This document shows positions 36,911 through 44,752 of a DNA stretch of 64,000 nucleotides, piece after piece. Location of the stretch: the NCBI RefSeq assembly GCF_040412085.2, contig NZ_CP115921.1, forward strand, positions 1,740,653 to 1,804,652, given 5' to 3'. Position 1 is the first letter of the stretch, and every line of letters starts with the position of its first letter. Position numbers and translations under genes: made by a program. Origin of the DNA: Vibrio sp. CB1-14. Its GTDB lineage: Bacteria > Pseudomonadota > Gammaproteobacteria > Enterobacterales > Vibrionaceae. Below the pieces are notes generated by a model. The model ran no database searches. It was not told the origin of the DNA and saw only the letters and a program-made list of their open reading frames with translations.

Positions 36911-37822
36911 TTAAGTGCGAAATGCCATGGCACCTTTGCCGACCCCTTCGTAAGCGATCACCTGCAGTGTTTGATTGTCAGTCAAGGTTTTGCTCACCTC
37001 ATCCGCAATACAGTTTGCTAGAAGCTCAACGGTTGTATCGGTATCAAGAATTTCCGTCTCTAGCTTAGAAATAGCAAGCTCAAATTCACCTTGTGGTGCT
37101 GTATAGCGAAAGCCGTAGTGTGTATCGTCGGTAATATCGGTGGCATTGTCACTTAAACTAAGCTCAGCAAGATATACTTTATCTTCTAATGAACCAAGAT
37201 AGATATCCTGCCAACGCGCAGCAAACGCGGCTTCACGCTCCACATCACGCTGCCCGTTAACTACAAGCTCGATCGGAGAGCGATGGCCATGTGCAATACG
37301 CTGACAGTTACCATCGTGTTTTTTAAGGCCATGGGTGTAATGATAAAACGCGCCATTAATCATCTCGTGGCGCAGTGTAATCTCAAGCCCTTGTACATTG
37401 CCTGGTAAGTTGCCTTTTAAGATCTCATAAATATAGTCCGTGACTGACTTTATGGTTATCTCGTCAGTATCAATCAAGCAAAACGCTTGATCAGGGCTGT
37501 GAAGATGTATGCTTCGCTCGCCTCTTAGGAAATCTAACTTGGCGTAGCCTGGTTTTGAAGCTTGGTGGCGTACAGCGCCGCTTTTCATAGGAACGAGTAA
37601 GCGATGGTCAACATGCTCATCAATTAAGTGTTTAATCTGTTTCTTTACTTTGCCAAAGTCGAGCACCATGCTCATCTCATTGAGTTCACCGGACAAAACT
37701 ACATCCACAATCCAACTCTCTCCGACCATACCACGCTGTTCGCATAGGTAAGAAGAGTCGATAACGGTGAGGTCTCTGACGAATAAATTCAAACTGAATT
37801 CCTTATTGATATTAGTTGTCAT
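36911..37822 (-). CDS. Two-domain 6-pyruvoyl-tetrahydropterin synthase-like protein
   Basis: A 303-aa protein with two PTPS/QueD-type halves. The N-terminal half (about 8-140) has MVLDFGKVKKQIKHLIDEHVDHRLL, equal to the DFxxLK/LDH part of QueD, but lacks the zinc-binding His triad. The C-terminal half (about 146-300) has YTHGLKKHDGNCQRIAHGHRS (His164, Cys173, His178, His180), equal to the zinc and catalytic-Cys part, but lacks the DFxxLK/LDH part. The Cys-to-His spacing is one residue longer than in E. coli QueD (Cys-x4-HGH against Cys-x3-HGH). It probably acts on a pterin, but the reaction is not known. Confidence 0.78.
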   Translation of the reverse strand: MTTNINKEFSLNLFVRDLTVIDSSYLCEQRGMVGESWIVDVVLSGELNEMSMVLDFGKVKKQIKHLIDEHVDHRLLVPMKSGAVRHQASKPGYAKLDFLRGERSIHLHSPDQAFCLIDTDEITIKSVTDYIYEILKGNLPGNVQGLEITLRHEMINGAFYHYTHGLKKHDGNCQRIAHGHRSPIELVVNGQRDVEREAAFAARWQDIYLGSLEDKVYLAELSLSDNATDITDDTHYGFRYTAPQGEFELAISKLETEILDTDTTVELLANCIADEVSKTLTDNQTLQVIAYEGVGKGAMAFRT

Positions 37823-37880
37823 TACGCTGAACTGCGCATTATACCTATGTCACAAAAAGAAGCATCAATTAGAACCAATA

Positions 37881-37905
37881 AAGCCCCAGCTAGGGGCTTA
37901 TCAAT
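37881..37905 (-). terminator. Hairpin after ccp
   Basis: AAGCCCC-AGCTA-GGGGCTT can form a 7-bp stem; on the minus strand it is followed by TTATT. Moderate terminator. Confidence 0.6.
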
Positions 37906-37926
37906 AAGTAAACAAATCTAAATAGA

Positions 37927-38913
37927 TTAGATCTGAGGACGCGCTGTACCATGAGTTGATGGCGGCAAGTGTGGTAATGTCACTTGAGGCTGCTCACCTG
38001 TTAACGTTGTCAAGAATGCCGTGATCTTCTTAGATTCCTGTGGGGTAAGCGTTTGACCTAGCTGAATGTCAGCCATGATTTCAACTGCTTTTTGTAGATC
38101 CCACTCTGAACCGTCATGGAAGTAAGGGTATGTCAGTTCAACGTTGCGAAGCGTTGGAACCTTAAACACGTATTTATCAAAATCGTTGCCGGTCACAGCT
38201 TTGCGACCGACATCTGGATTGTCGGTCTTAAACGCCTTCACTAAACCCATTTTCTGATACATTTGACCACCTGCTAATGGACCACTGTGACAGGCTGTAC
38301 AACCTTTTTGCTTAAACAGTGCGTAGCCTTCCACTTGCTCTTTGGTTAACGCTGAATCATCGCCTTTTAGCCACTTATCAAACTTTGAGTTGGGTGTACG
38401 AAGCGTTTTCTCAAACGTCGCGATCGCATCCGTCACTTCAGTAATCGTGAACTCTTCTTTACCGTAAGCTTCTTTAAACCACTCACGATACTGTGGAATC
38501 GACTTTAATGTCCCAATCGCTAACTCATGAGAAAATGCCATTTCAATCGGATTCTCAATTGGCCCAGCAGCTTGTTCTTGAAGATCTTTAGCACGACCAT
38601 TCCAAAATTGAACGAAGTTTAAATCTGAATTAAGTACGGTTGGTGAATTAATTCCACCCACTGCCCATTTGTGACCAATTGAAGTTGGCAAATTATCAAC
38701 ACCACCCGTAGCAACGTTATGGCAAGAGTTACAAGAAATAGTGTTTGATGCTGAAAGCCTTGGTTCGAACCAAAGCGTTTTTCCTAACTCAACCTTTGCT
38801 GTATCAAGACCCACAATAGGTTCAATCACTTTAATTGGCTCACTACTTTGACGCGCTGCATAACTACTGCATGACGCTACCGCAATCAGCGATACGATCA
38901 ACATTTTCTTCAT
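37927..38913 (-). CDS. ccp: Di-haem cytochrome c peroxidase
   Basis: A 328-aa periplasmic enzyme reducing hydrogen peroxide with electrons from c-type cytochromes. A signal peptide ends near SYA|AR. Two haem-attachment motifs, CNSCH (61-65) and CTACH (205-209), mark the two domains; QFWNGRAKDLQEQAAGPIENP and VPTLRNVELTYPYFHDGS are conserved CCP segments. The tail is Pro-rich. A perfect FNR box lies 287 bp upstream, in line with oxygen-regulated ccp genes in other gamma-proteobacteria. Confidence 0.92.
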   Translation of the reverse strand: MKKMLIVSLIAVASCSSYAARQSSEPIKVIEPIVGLDTAKVELGKTLWFEPRLSASNTISCNSCHNVATGGVDNLPTSIGHKWAVGGINSPTVLNSDLNFVQFWNGRAKDLQEQAAGPIENPIEMAFSHELAIGTLKSIPQYREWFKEAYGKEEFTITEVTDAIATFEKTLRTPNSKFDKWLKGDDSALTKEQVEGYALFKQKGCTACHSGPLAGGQMYQKMGLVKAFKTDNPDVGRKAVTGNDFDKYVFKVPTLRNVELTYPYFHDGSEWDLQKAVEIMADIQLGQTLTPQESKKITAFLTTLTGEQPQVTLPHLPPSTHGTARPQI

Positions 38914-39421
38914 ACGACTTCCTTTTATGTATTCAATAAATATTTAGCAAGCATACGGTAACCATAACGAATTGTAATAACTCGCCAGCCTTTAATAATT
39001 ATTTAGCTTAACGCTTACTTGGGCTCGGAAATAATATTTAACAACTTACATTTTATATAATGCAAAAACTCGATTGAGATGATGAAAAAAAGGAATGTTA
39101 AAACCCATATGCAGTTATATGCCTCGTATTTACAACAACACCCAGCATTAGTGATAGTTCTAAAATCACAATTAACAAACAAAATCTTTACGCAATTAGT
39201 TGATTAAAATCAAGTTTCTTCACCCGTAACGCTAACTGCAAAAATGCAGTTTGATTTTGTGACTCATTTTGAAAATTCACACTGTAAATACTATCTACAA
39301 CGGGCACTTTATGGCCTATCTCCCTTCGTCATAACAGCAAAATTCCAGAGGTAATAAAGGATATTCCAAACTCAGTTTTTCAATGGTTTACCATGGTACT
39401 CTAACCAATTGGAGCACGATT
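38914..39421. other. Intergenic region between ccp and the glycine-zipper gene
   Basis: 508 bp, AT-rich, without a convincing gene. It contains the divergent promoters for ccp and the glycine-zipper protein and the FNR box at 39200-39213. Several A-tracts occur (for example around 39085). Nothing else is assigned. Confidence 0.5.
39200..39213. promoter_or_regulatory. FNR box
   Basis: TTGATTAAAATCAA is a perfect match to the FNR consensus TTGAT-N4-ATCAA. It most likely controls ccp, though the divergent gene at 39422 is also in range. Confidence 0.75.
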
Positions 39422-39814
39422 ATGAAAAAAACTGTCTATACCTTGGCGCTAACTCTGTTCGCATCAATGCCAAGTTTCGCGAACATCATTGTCGATATGG
39501 AAGGTGTGGATGAAAAGGATTACGTCTACGATTTGCATAAATGTGAAGAAATGGCTGGACAAGTACAAAAACAACAAGCCTCTGGCGGTGCAGTTAGCGG
39601 CGCAGCGAAAGGCGCAGCATTAGGTTCTGCCGGTGTTGCGATAGCTGGCGGTTCAGGTACTGAGGGGGCTAAAAAAGGCGCTGCGGTAGGCCTTGCAGCA
39701 GGCGTATTAGGTCGAGGTCGAGCGAACCGAGACAATGCCGAACAGTATAAGCAAGATCAGCAAAGCGTTATTAAAAACTGTATGACAAACCGTGGTTACG
39801 TTGTTCTTAATTAG
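39422..39814 (+). CDS. Exported glycine-zipper protein
   Basis: 130 aa from ATG 39422 (GGAG at 7-nt spacing). A signal peptide ends near SFA|NI. The middle (about 55-95) is a Gly/Ala-rich zipper with GGAVSGAAKGAALGSAGVAIAG and repeated KGAA(V/L)G units, a membrane-associating hairpin seen in Gram-negative envelope proteins. A C-terminal CMTNRGYVVLN tail and an upstream Cys (HKCEEM) could form a disulfide. The function is not known. Confidence 0.75.
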   Translation: MKKTVYTLALTLFASMPSFANIIVDMEGVDEKDYVYDLHKCEEMAGQVQKQQASGGAVSGAAKGAALGSAGVAIAGGSGTEGAKKGAAVGLAAGVLGRGRANRDNAEQYKQDQQSVIKNCMTNRGYVVLN

Positions 39815-39907
39815 TAATAGACCGCCTTTATAGATACAAGGCATTGAGAAATCAGTCTATTTCGTTTACGTTTTAGTTATGCTCAAAACTCACTGGTGTA
39901 AACTGAT

Positions 39908-40738
39908 ATGAACGATCTCAATGCCCTACGTGTCTTCTTAGCGATCATGGAGGCCGGCTCGACCTCTAAAGCTGGATTGGCGTTAGGTCGATCTCAATCC
40001 TATGTGTCTAAAGTGCTGGCGCAACTTAGAGATGAACTCGATGATCCACTTTTTATACGCAATGCCCAAGGTCTAACTCCAACTAGCTATGCGATTGCTT
40101 TAGAACCCAAGATAAAACACGCGCTCAACCAAATCAGCGAAGCACTTGCCCCTGATCACTTCTCACCTTCGGCACTAGACAAGATCACCCTTCACCTCAT
40201 AGAGCCGTACCTCATTTCCTGTGGCAAGGAAATCATTCAGGCAATTCGAAAGCAGACCGAAGCGCCCATTGAGATAAGACAATGGACCAAAATCTCTGAG
40301 TCTCTACTTCTCACAGAAGAAGTCGATCTTGCCGTGCATGCGTTGACAGACAAACCACAATCCATCTATCAAAAGTACATACACACTGGTACAGGCGAGT
40401 TGTTTGGCAATAAGAAAGGTGAGTATGTTAAATACCTCATTGCCGATTTAAATGAGCATATCGATCTCTACAAATTATTAAAAAGTGACGCTGAGGCGAC
40501 AATTTTCGTCGATAACCACGCATTAATGACACAACTTCTGGATGACTGCTACACAGTGCGTTACCAAACCACAGAAGTACCAGAAAAAGCGCCAGTACAG
40601 CTCGACTTAGCAATACTCACCAAAGCCTCTCGTAAGAATGAACATAAGATACAATGGCTAATCTCAATAATCGATCCCATCTTACGTCAATACAAACCCC
40701 TCTCTTACTCTCAAACTTCAGCGGTTTCTGTCAAATAG
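39908..40738 (+). CDS. LysR-family transcriptional regulator
   Basis: 276 aa. The N-terminal winged helix-turn-helix (about 4-62) has FLAIMEAGSTSKAGLALGRSQSYVSKVLAQL and DPLFIRNAQGLTPT. The C-terminal half is a short and divergent effector-binding domain; the family is usually about 290-310 aa. It lies between the glycine-zipper gene and ompA, all in one direction but well spaced, so its targets are not clear. Confidence 0.85.
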   Translation: MNDLNALRVFLAIMEAGSTSKAGLALGRSQSYVSKVLAQLRDELDDPLFIRNAQGLTPTSYAIALEPKIKHALNQISEALAPDHFSPSALDKITLHLIEPYLISCGKEIIQAIRKQTEAPIEIRQWTKISESLLLTEEVDLAVHALTDKPQSIYQKYIHTGTGELFGNKKGEYVKYLIADLNEHIDLYKLLKSDAEATIFVDNHALMTQLLDDCYTVRYQTTEVPEKAPVQLDLAILTKASRKNEHKIQWLISIIDPILRQYKPLSYSQTSAVSVK

Positions 40739-40852
40739 CATACTAAAACGGTCTATAGACGCGATTTAGCCTACAACAATATGAAACTTATTTGTTTATT
40801 TTTGAAAATACACAAAAGCTAACCTATTTTTACTGGTGATGTATCTAATCGC

Positions 40853-40864
40853 ATCGTTAACGAT
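40853..40864. promoter_or_regulatory. 12-bp palindrome beside the ompA ribosome site
   Basis: ATCGTTAACGAT is a perfect palindrome ending 15 bp before the ompA ATG and next to AAAAGGACG. It could be a transcription-factor site or affect leader folding. Confidence 0.3.
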
Positions 40865-40879
40865 TAAAAGGACGTCATT

Positions 40880-41896
40880 ATGAGAAAAACAGTGGTAGCA
40901 GCATCAATATTAGGCGCACTGACGGCAACAGCACCCGTCTTCGCCGACGAAGGTACATATATAGGCGCTCGTTTAGGGGGTTCGCAACTCTCCGACGCTT
41001 GTAACATCTCCGGAGCACCTTGTACAGATAGTGGTTTTAGTGCAGGTTTCTTTGGCGGATACGATTGGAATGACTATATCGCACTTGAGTTTGCTTATGA
41101 CTGGCTAGGTAGCTACGAAACGTCGTTCATCGACGGGTCTACAGGTTATCGCCAAGATGCAAACATGAGTGCATTCACTTTAGCACCTAAGTTCTCTTAT
41201 CCATTTACCGATGACTGGGCTGTATTTGGTAAGATTGGTGGTGCATACACAACTTATGGGGACCGCACGAATACTGCACTTATGGGCGGTGTAGGTGTTG
41301 AGTATGACTTCGCTACAGCATGGTCTGGCCGTCTTGAGTATCAACGAATCAATGGTGTCAAAGATGGTTGGTTTGACACAGATGTCGATACTTTCTGGCT
41401 AGGCGTGTCTTACTCATTTGGCAATGCAGCGGCCGCAGCAGCGGCAGCAGCGGCGGCAACACAAGCTCCGGTGGAAGAGCAACCACCTGTTGTTGAAGCG
41501 GTCATTTTGACCAAGACCTTCGAGCAAGTTCAAGGTCAAGAAACGTTCGCCTTCAATAGCTCAGAGCTAGAAGAGAGTAAGAAGTCTGACTTTGATCCTC
41601 TCATCGCGCTAATGAATGAGCACCCAGAAGCGACAGTTACCATTGTCGGTTACACCGATTCTTCAGGTCCTGAAGAAGTAAACCAACGCATTTCTGAAGA
41701 ACGTGCAGAGTCTATTGCAGCTTATCTAGAGTCTCAGGGTATCGACCGTTCGAGAATGTCTGTAAGCGGTATGGGTGAAGCGAACCCAATTGCGGACAAC
41801 TCTACTAAAGAGGGCCGTGCGCAAAACCGCCGCGTTGAAATCACGGTTCCAGAGTTTGAGTACACTGTTGAAGAAATGGTAGAAAAGACACAATAA
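40880..41896 (+). CDS. ompA: Outer-membrane protein OmpA
   Basis: A 338-aa two-domain protein. A signal peptide ends near VFA|DE (residue 22). The N-terminal eight-stranded barrel covers about 23-185. A linker of 11 consecutive Ala and a Pro-rich stretch (APVEEQPPVVE) leads to the OmpA-like peptidoglycan-binding domain (about 215-325) with FNSSELEESKK, TIVGYTDSSGPEEVN and NRRVEITV. It links outer membrane to cell wall. An extra Cys pair (CNISGAPC) lies in an early barrel loop. Confidence 0.93.
   Translation: MRKTVVAASILGALTATAPVFADEGTYIGARLGGSQLSDACNISGAPCTDSGFSAGFFGGYDWNDYIALEFAYDWLGSYETSFIDGSTGYRQDANMSAFTLAPKFSYPFTDDWAVFGKIGGAYTTYGDRTNTALMGGVGVEYDFATAWSGRLEYQRINGVKDGWFDTDVDTFWLGVSYSFGNAAAAAAAAAAATQAPVEEQPPVVEAVILTKTFEQVQGQETFAFNSSELEESKKSDFDPLIALMNEHPEATVTIVGYTDSSGPEEVNQRISEERAESIAAYLESQGIDRSRMSVSGMGEANPIADNSTKEGRAQNRRVEITVPEFEYTVEEMVEKTQ
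41426..41458 (+). repeat. GCN repeat coding an 11-Ala linker in ompA
   Basis: Eleven consecutive Ala codons (mixed GCA, GCG and GCC) encode the hinge between barrel and peptidoglycan-binding domain. Such triplet repeats may vary in length between strains without frameshift. Confidence 0.8.
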
Positions 41897-41915
41897 GTCA
41901 TAGCAAGACTTAACT

Positions 41916-41948
41916 AAAAATCGGGCCAAACTAAAGGCCCGATTTTTA
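41916..41948. terminator. Terminator between ompA and metY
   Basis: AAAAATCGGGCC pairs with GGCCCGATTTTT around an 8-nt loop, with T and A runs, for both convergent genes. Confidence 0.9.
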
Positions 41949-41958
41949 TTGAACAAAC

Positions 41959-43227
41959 TTATGCTTTCAAAGCTTGTTCAAGGTCGGCAAGAATGTCATC
42001 AATATGTTCAATACCCACAGACAAGCGAATCATCTCAGGCCGCACTCCGGCTTCACGCTGCTCAGTTTCGCTCATTTGGCGATGCGTAGTGGATGCAGGG
42101 TGACAAGCAAGGGATTTAGCATCTCCAATATTGACTAAACGCTTGAAAATGGCCAAGGCATCATAGAAACGAACGCCCGCTTCATAACCGTCTTTCAGAC
42201 CGAATGACAAAATTGCAGAAGGTTTTCCCTTCATATACTTTGCCGCTAACTCAAAGTGTGGTGAGCTTTCTAGGCCAGCATAAGATACCCAGCTCACCTT
42301 CTCATGATTTTGCAAAAACTCAGCGACCTTAATGGCATTTTCTGTATGGCGCTCCATTCGCAGCGATAACGTCTCTAAACCTTGAAGTAGCATAAATGCA
42401 TTCATCGGTGACAATGCAGAGCCAGTGTTGCGAAGTGGCACCGTTCGAGCACGGCCGATAAATGCCGCTGGTCCAAAAGCTTCGGTGTAAACAACGCCGT
42501 GATACGAAGGTTCAGGCTGATTGAACACTGGGAAGCGATCTTTATGTTTATCCCAAGGGAATTTACCGGAATCAATGATAATGCCTCCCAAGGAGGTTCC
42601 ATGGCCGCCAACATACTTAGTTAACGAGTGGACAACGATATCTGCGCCAAACTCAATCGGCTTACAAAGTACTGGCGTCGCAACCGTATTATCAACGATA
42701 ACAGGCACACCCGCCTGATGTGCGACTGTCGAGATACCTTCGATATCAACGATATTGCCCGCGGGGTTACCAATCGATTCGCAATAAACGGCTTTGGTAT
42801 TCTCATCAATAAGCTCTGCAATCGACTCAGGGCTATCATCTTTAGCAAACTTCACCTGAATCCCCTGCTTTGGCAGCATGTGTGCAAACAGAGTATAGGT
42901 TCCGCCATAGAGCTGTGGCGTCGATACAATATTGTCTCCCGCCTCTGCCAGCGTCAAAATAGCGTAGTTAATAGCCGCACTACCCGCGCTCACGACAAGC
43001 CCTGCAATACCACCTTCGAGCGCAGCCATTCTTTGTTCAAGCACGTCGTTAGTCGGGTTCATAATACGAGTGTAGATATTTCCCGGAACTTCGAGGTTAA
43101 AGAGGTCAGCACCATGTTGGGCACTGTCAAACTCATACGCCACTGTTTGATAAATAGGTGTTGCAACCGATTTGGTGGTTGGATCCGTTTCGTAGCCGTG
43201 ATGTATTGATAAAGTCTCGTCTTTCAT
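41959..43227 (-). CDS. metY: O-acetylhomoserine sulfhydrylase (MetY type)
   Basis: A 422-aa cytoplasmic PLP enzyme of the Cys/Met metabolism family that makes homocysteine from O-acetylhomoserine and sulfide. ATG 43227 has AAAGGAAG just upstream; the longer frame is not needed. The N-terminal IYTRIMNPTNDVLEQRMAALEGG, the PLP-lysine segment DIVVHSLTKYVGGHGTSLGG (Lys about 205), and ASTTHRQMSETEQREAGV near the C-terminus are typical of this branch rather than of MetB/MetC (the insert FNQPEPSYHGVVYTE is characteristic). No SAM riboswitch or MetJ box was identified upstream. Confidence 0.92.
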   Translation of the reverse strand: MKDETLSIHHGYETDPTTKSVATPIYQTVAYEFDSAQHGADLFNLEVPGNIYTRIMNPTNDVLEQRMAALEGGIAGLVVSAGSAAINYAILTLAEAGDNIVSTPQLYGGTYTLFAHMLPKQGIQVKFAKDDSPESIAELIDENTKAVYCESIGNPAGNIVDIEGISTVAHQAGVPVIVDNTVATPVLCKPIEFGADIVVHSLTKYVGGHGTSLGGIIIDSGKFPWDKHKDRFPVFNQPEPSYHGVVYTEAFGPAAFIGRARTVPLRNTGSALSPMNAFMLLQGLETLSLRMERHTENAIKVAEFLQNHEKVSWVSYAGLESSPHFELAAKYMKGKPSAILSFGLKDGYEAGVRFYDALAIFKRLVNIGDAKSLACHPASTTHRQMSETEQREAGVRPEMIRLSVGIEHIDDILADLEQALKA

Positions 43228-43378
43228 CGCTCTTCCTTTCACATAAGTTCCGTACTGAATAAATCTCATGAGGCCCGTAGCCTTATTCGAACACTAAGGC
43301 CGTAGCGCAGAAATTTGCGTTAGCCCAAAAAAAGTCTACCCCAAAGCGCCTACAATAACAGACTCAAGGATTACTTCT

Positions 43379-44350
43379 GTGATGTATGGACACGAGATGA
43401 ATAGTGAAAATAATCGAGCATTAAATTCCGTGATTGGCGCCTTGGTCGCCGATGCTGCGTCTATGGGCTTTCATTGGTTATATGACCAAGTCGCCATCAA
43501 AACCCTCTCAAATGGCACTCCAGAGTTCCACGCGCCAAATGCCAAAGACTACATAGATAAAGGCTATTACGCCCACGAAGGTAAAAAGCCCGGTGACTAC
43601 TCACAATATGGAGTCCAAATGATAGCGATGCTAGATGCTATCGCAAAGCATGGGCAATACGACGAAGCGCAGTACATTCAAGCGTTTCGAGAGTGGTTTG
43701 ATATGGGAGGCAAATGGCGTGGTTACATAGATAAGCCGACCAAACTCACTCTGCTTAACGCTCATGCACTTGAAGCTGAAGATAAGCCATTGTCGAACCT
43801 GGGAGCAGACGATACACAAAACCCCGCGATTTCCAAGCTGCCACCATTGCTAGCCCTTCATCACGAGGATAAAAACCTAAACCAACTTGTTGAATCAGCA
43901 GTGCGCGTTACCAACAATAATGACGCGGCAGTCGCTTATGCCCTCGCCTCTGCGGCCATTTTGAAAGCTGCATTATCAGGTAAAACGCCAATAGAATGCG
44001 TGCATAGTGCTAAAGGCCTGTCAGATCTAACAGACGAAGCGATTAAGCGCGCCGAAGAGCGAGTTTTAAAACCCTCTAGTGAAGTGGCTACAGAGCTAGG
44101 CATGCACTGCGGTTTAGAAGCATCATTTCCAGTGACTGTTCATTTGCTACTGAATGCCACTAGCTACGAAGCCAGCATTCGCGAAAATATACTGTGTGGT
44201 GGAGACAACTGCGGCCGCGCGATACTGCTCGGTGCTGTATTGGCAGCGTGTTACCAAGGAACTGAGCAAGACATCCCAAGAGCTTGGGAACTGAAGGTAT
44301 CACTGCCTAAATCGCTGTTGGCGTGTCAGCGACTATTGTTTGGAAAATAA
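43379..44350 (+). CDS. ADP-ribosylglycohydrolase family protein
   Basis: A 323-aa helical hydrolase of the ADP-ribosylglycohydrolase (DraG-like) fold. The N-terminal GALVADAASMGFHWLYD and the C-terminal GGDNCGRAILLGAVLAA are the two metal-binding segments. The canonical GGDTD has become GGDNC, so one metal-binding Asp is missing and chemistry may be changed. The DAASMGFHW form is a known subgroup of unknown substrate. A GTG start at 43379 or the adjoining ATG at 43382 fits AAGGA upstream. It is divergent from metY. Confidence 0.82.
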   Translation: MMYGHEMNSENNRALNSVIGALVADAASMGFHWLYDQVAIKTLSNGTPEFHAPNAKDYIDKGYYAHEGKKPGDYSQYGVQMIAMLDAIAKHGQYDEAQYIQAFREWFDMGGKWRGYIDKPTKLTLLNAHALEAEDKPLSNLGADDTQNPAISKLPPLLALHHEDKNLNQLVESAVRVTNNNDAAVAYALASAAILKAALSGKTPIECVHSAKGLSDLTDEAIKRAEERVLKPSSEVATELGMHCGLEASFPVTVHLLLNATSYEASIRENILCGGDNCGRAILLGAVLAACYQGTEQDIPRAWELKVSLPKSLLACQRLLFGK

Positions 44351-44431
44351 ATAGAGCGTCAGGTAGGAAGAATCAAACCTATATCGAACACCCCGCAGCA
44401 TCGCGCTAGCGGGGAGTTTGTCTTTGAGGCG

Positions 44432-44740
44432 CTATTCCACCACAAACTCAATCACATACAACTCACTCTCACCCGGATAAATCTCGCTAATCACCTCCCG
44501 CAACTGTGGGATAGTCATGTTCTCCTGCTCAGCGTGTGTTGCGTTGATGTCATCGAATGAAATTGGTGTAATGGAGCGAATATTCAAGTTACCGAATACT
44601 CGTCCATCTTCAAATGTGGCGACCGGAATGGTACGGCCAAGTTCGAAATCAATCTCTGATTTATCGCGAATCGTGATGGTCTTTTTCCCCGCCATGATAT
44701 CGGCTTCGAAGCGTTCAAAAAAAGTGATTTGGTCGCGCAT
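44432..44740 (-). CDS. yqfB: ASCH-domain N4-acetylcytidine amidohydrolase, YqfB-like
   Basis: A 102-aa protein closely resembling E. coli YqfB, which hydrolyses N4-acetylcytidine to cytidine. Shared blocks are ITFFERFEADIMAGKKTITIRD, carrying the catalytic Lys and Thr, and HAEQENMTIPQLREVI with the conserved Glu, ending YVIEF. It begins 12 bp after sbcC ends, on the same strand, so it is the last gene of the sbcD-sbcC-yqfB operon; no functional link to DNA repair is known. Confidence 0.87.
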   Translation of the reverse strand: MRDQITFFERFEADIMAGKKTITIRDKSEIDFELGRTIPVATFEDGRVFGNLNIRSITPISFDDINATHAEQENMTIPQLREVISEIYPGESELYVIEFVVE

Positions 44741-44752
44741 TATGTTTTTCTC

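Noticed and set aside
42628..43209. 193-codon plus-strand frame inside metY
   Set aside because: It is antisense to a full-length, strongly conserved enzyme and its translation is rich in Arg, Cys and Asn with no domain.
43228..43378. SAM riboswitch or MetJ box upstream of metY
   Set aside because: Only a short GCCTTA/TAAGGC dyad is visible; no MetJ repeats (AGACGTCT) and no SAM aptamer core.
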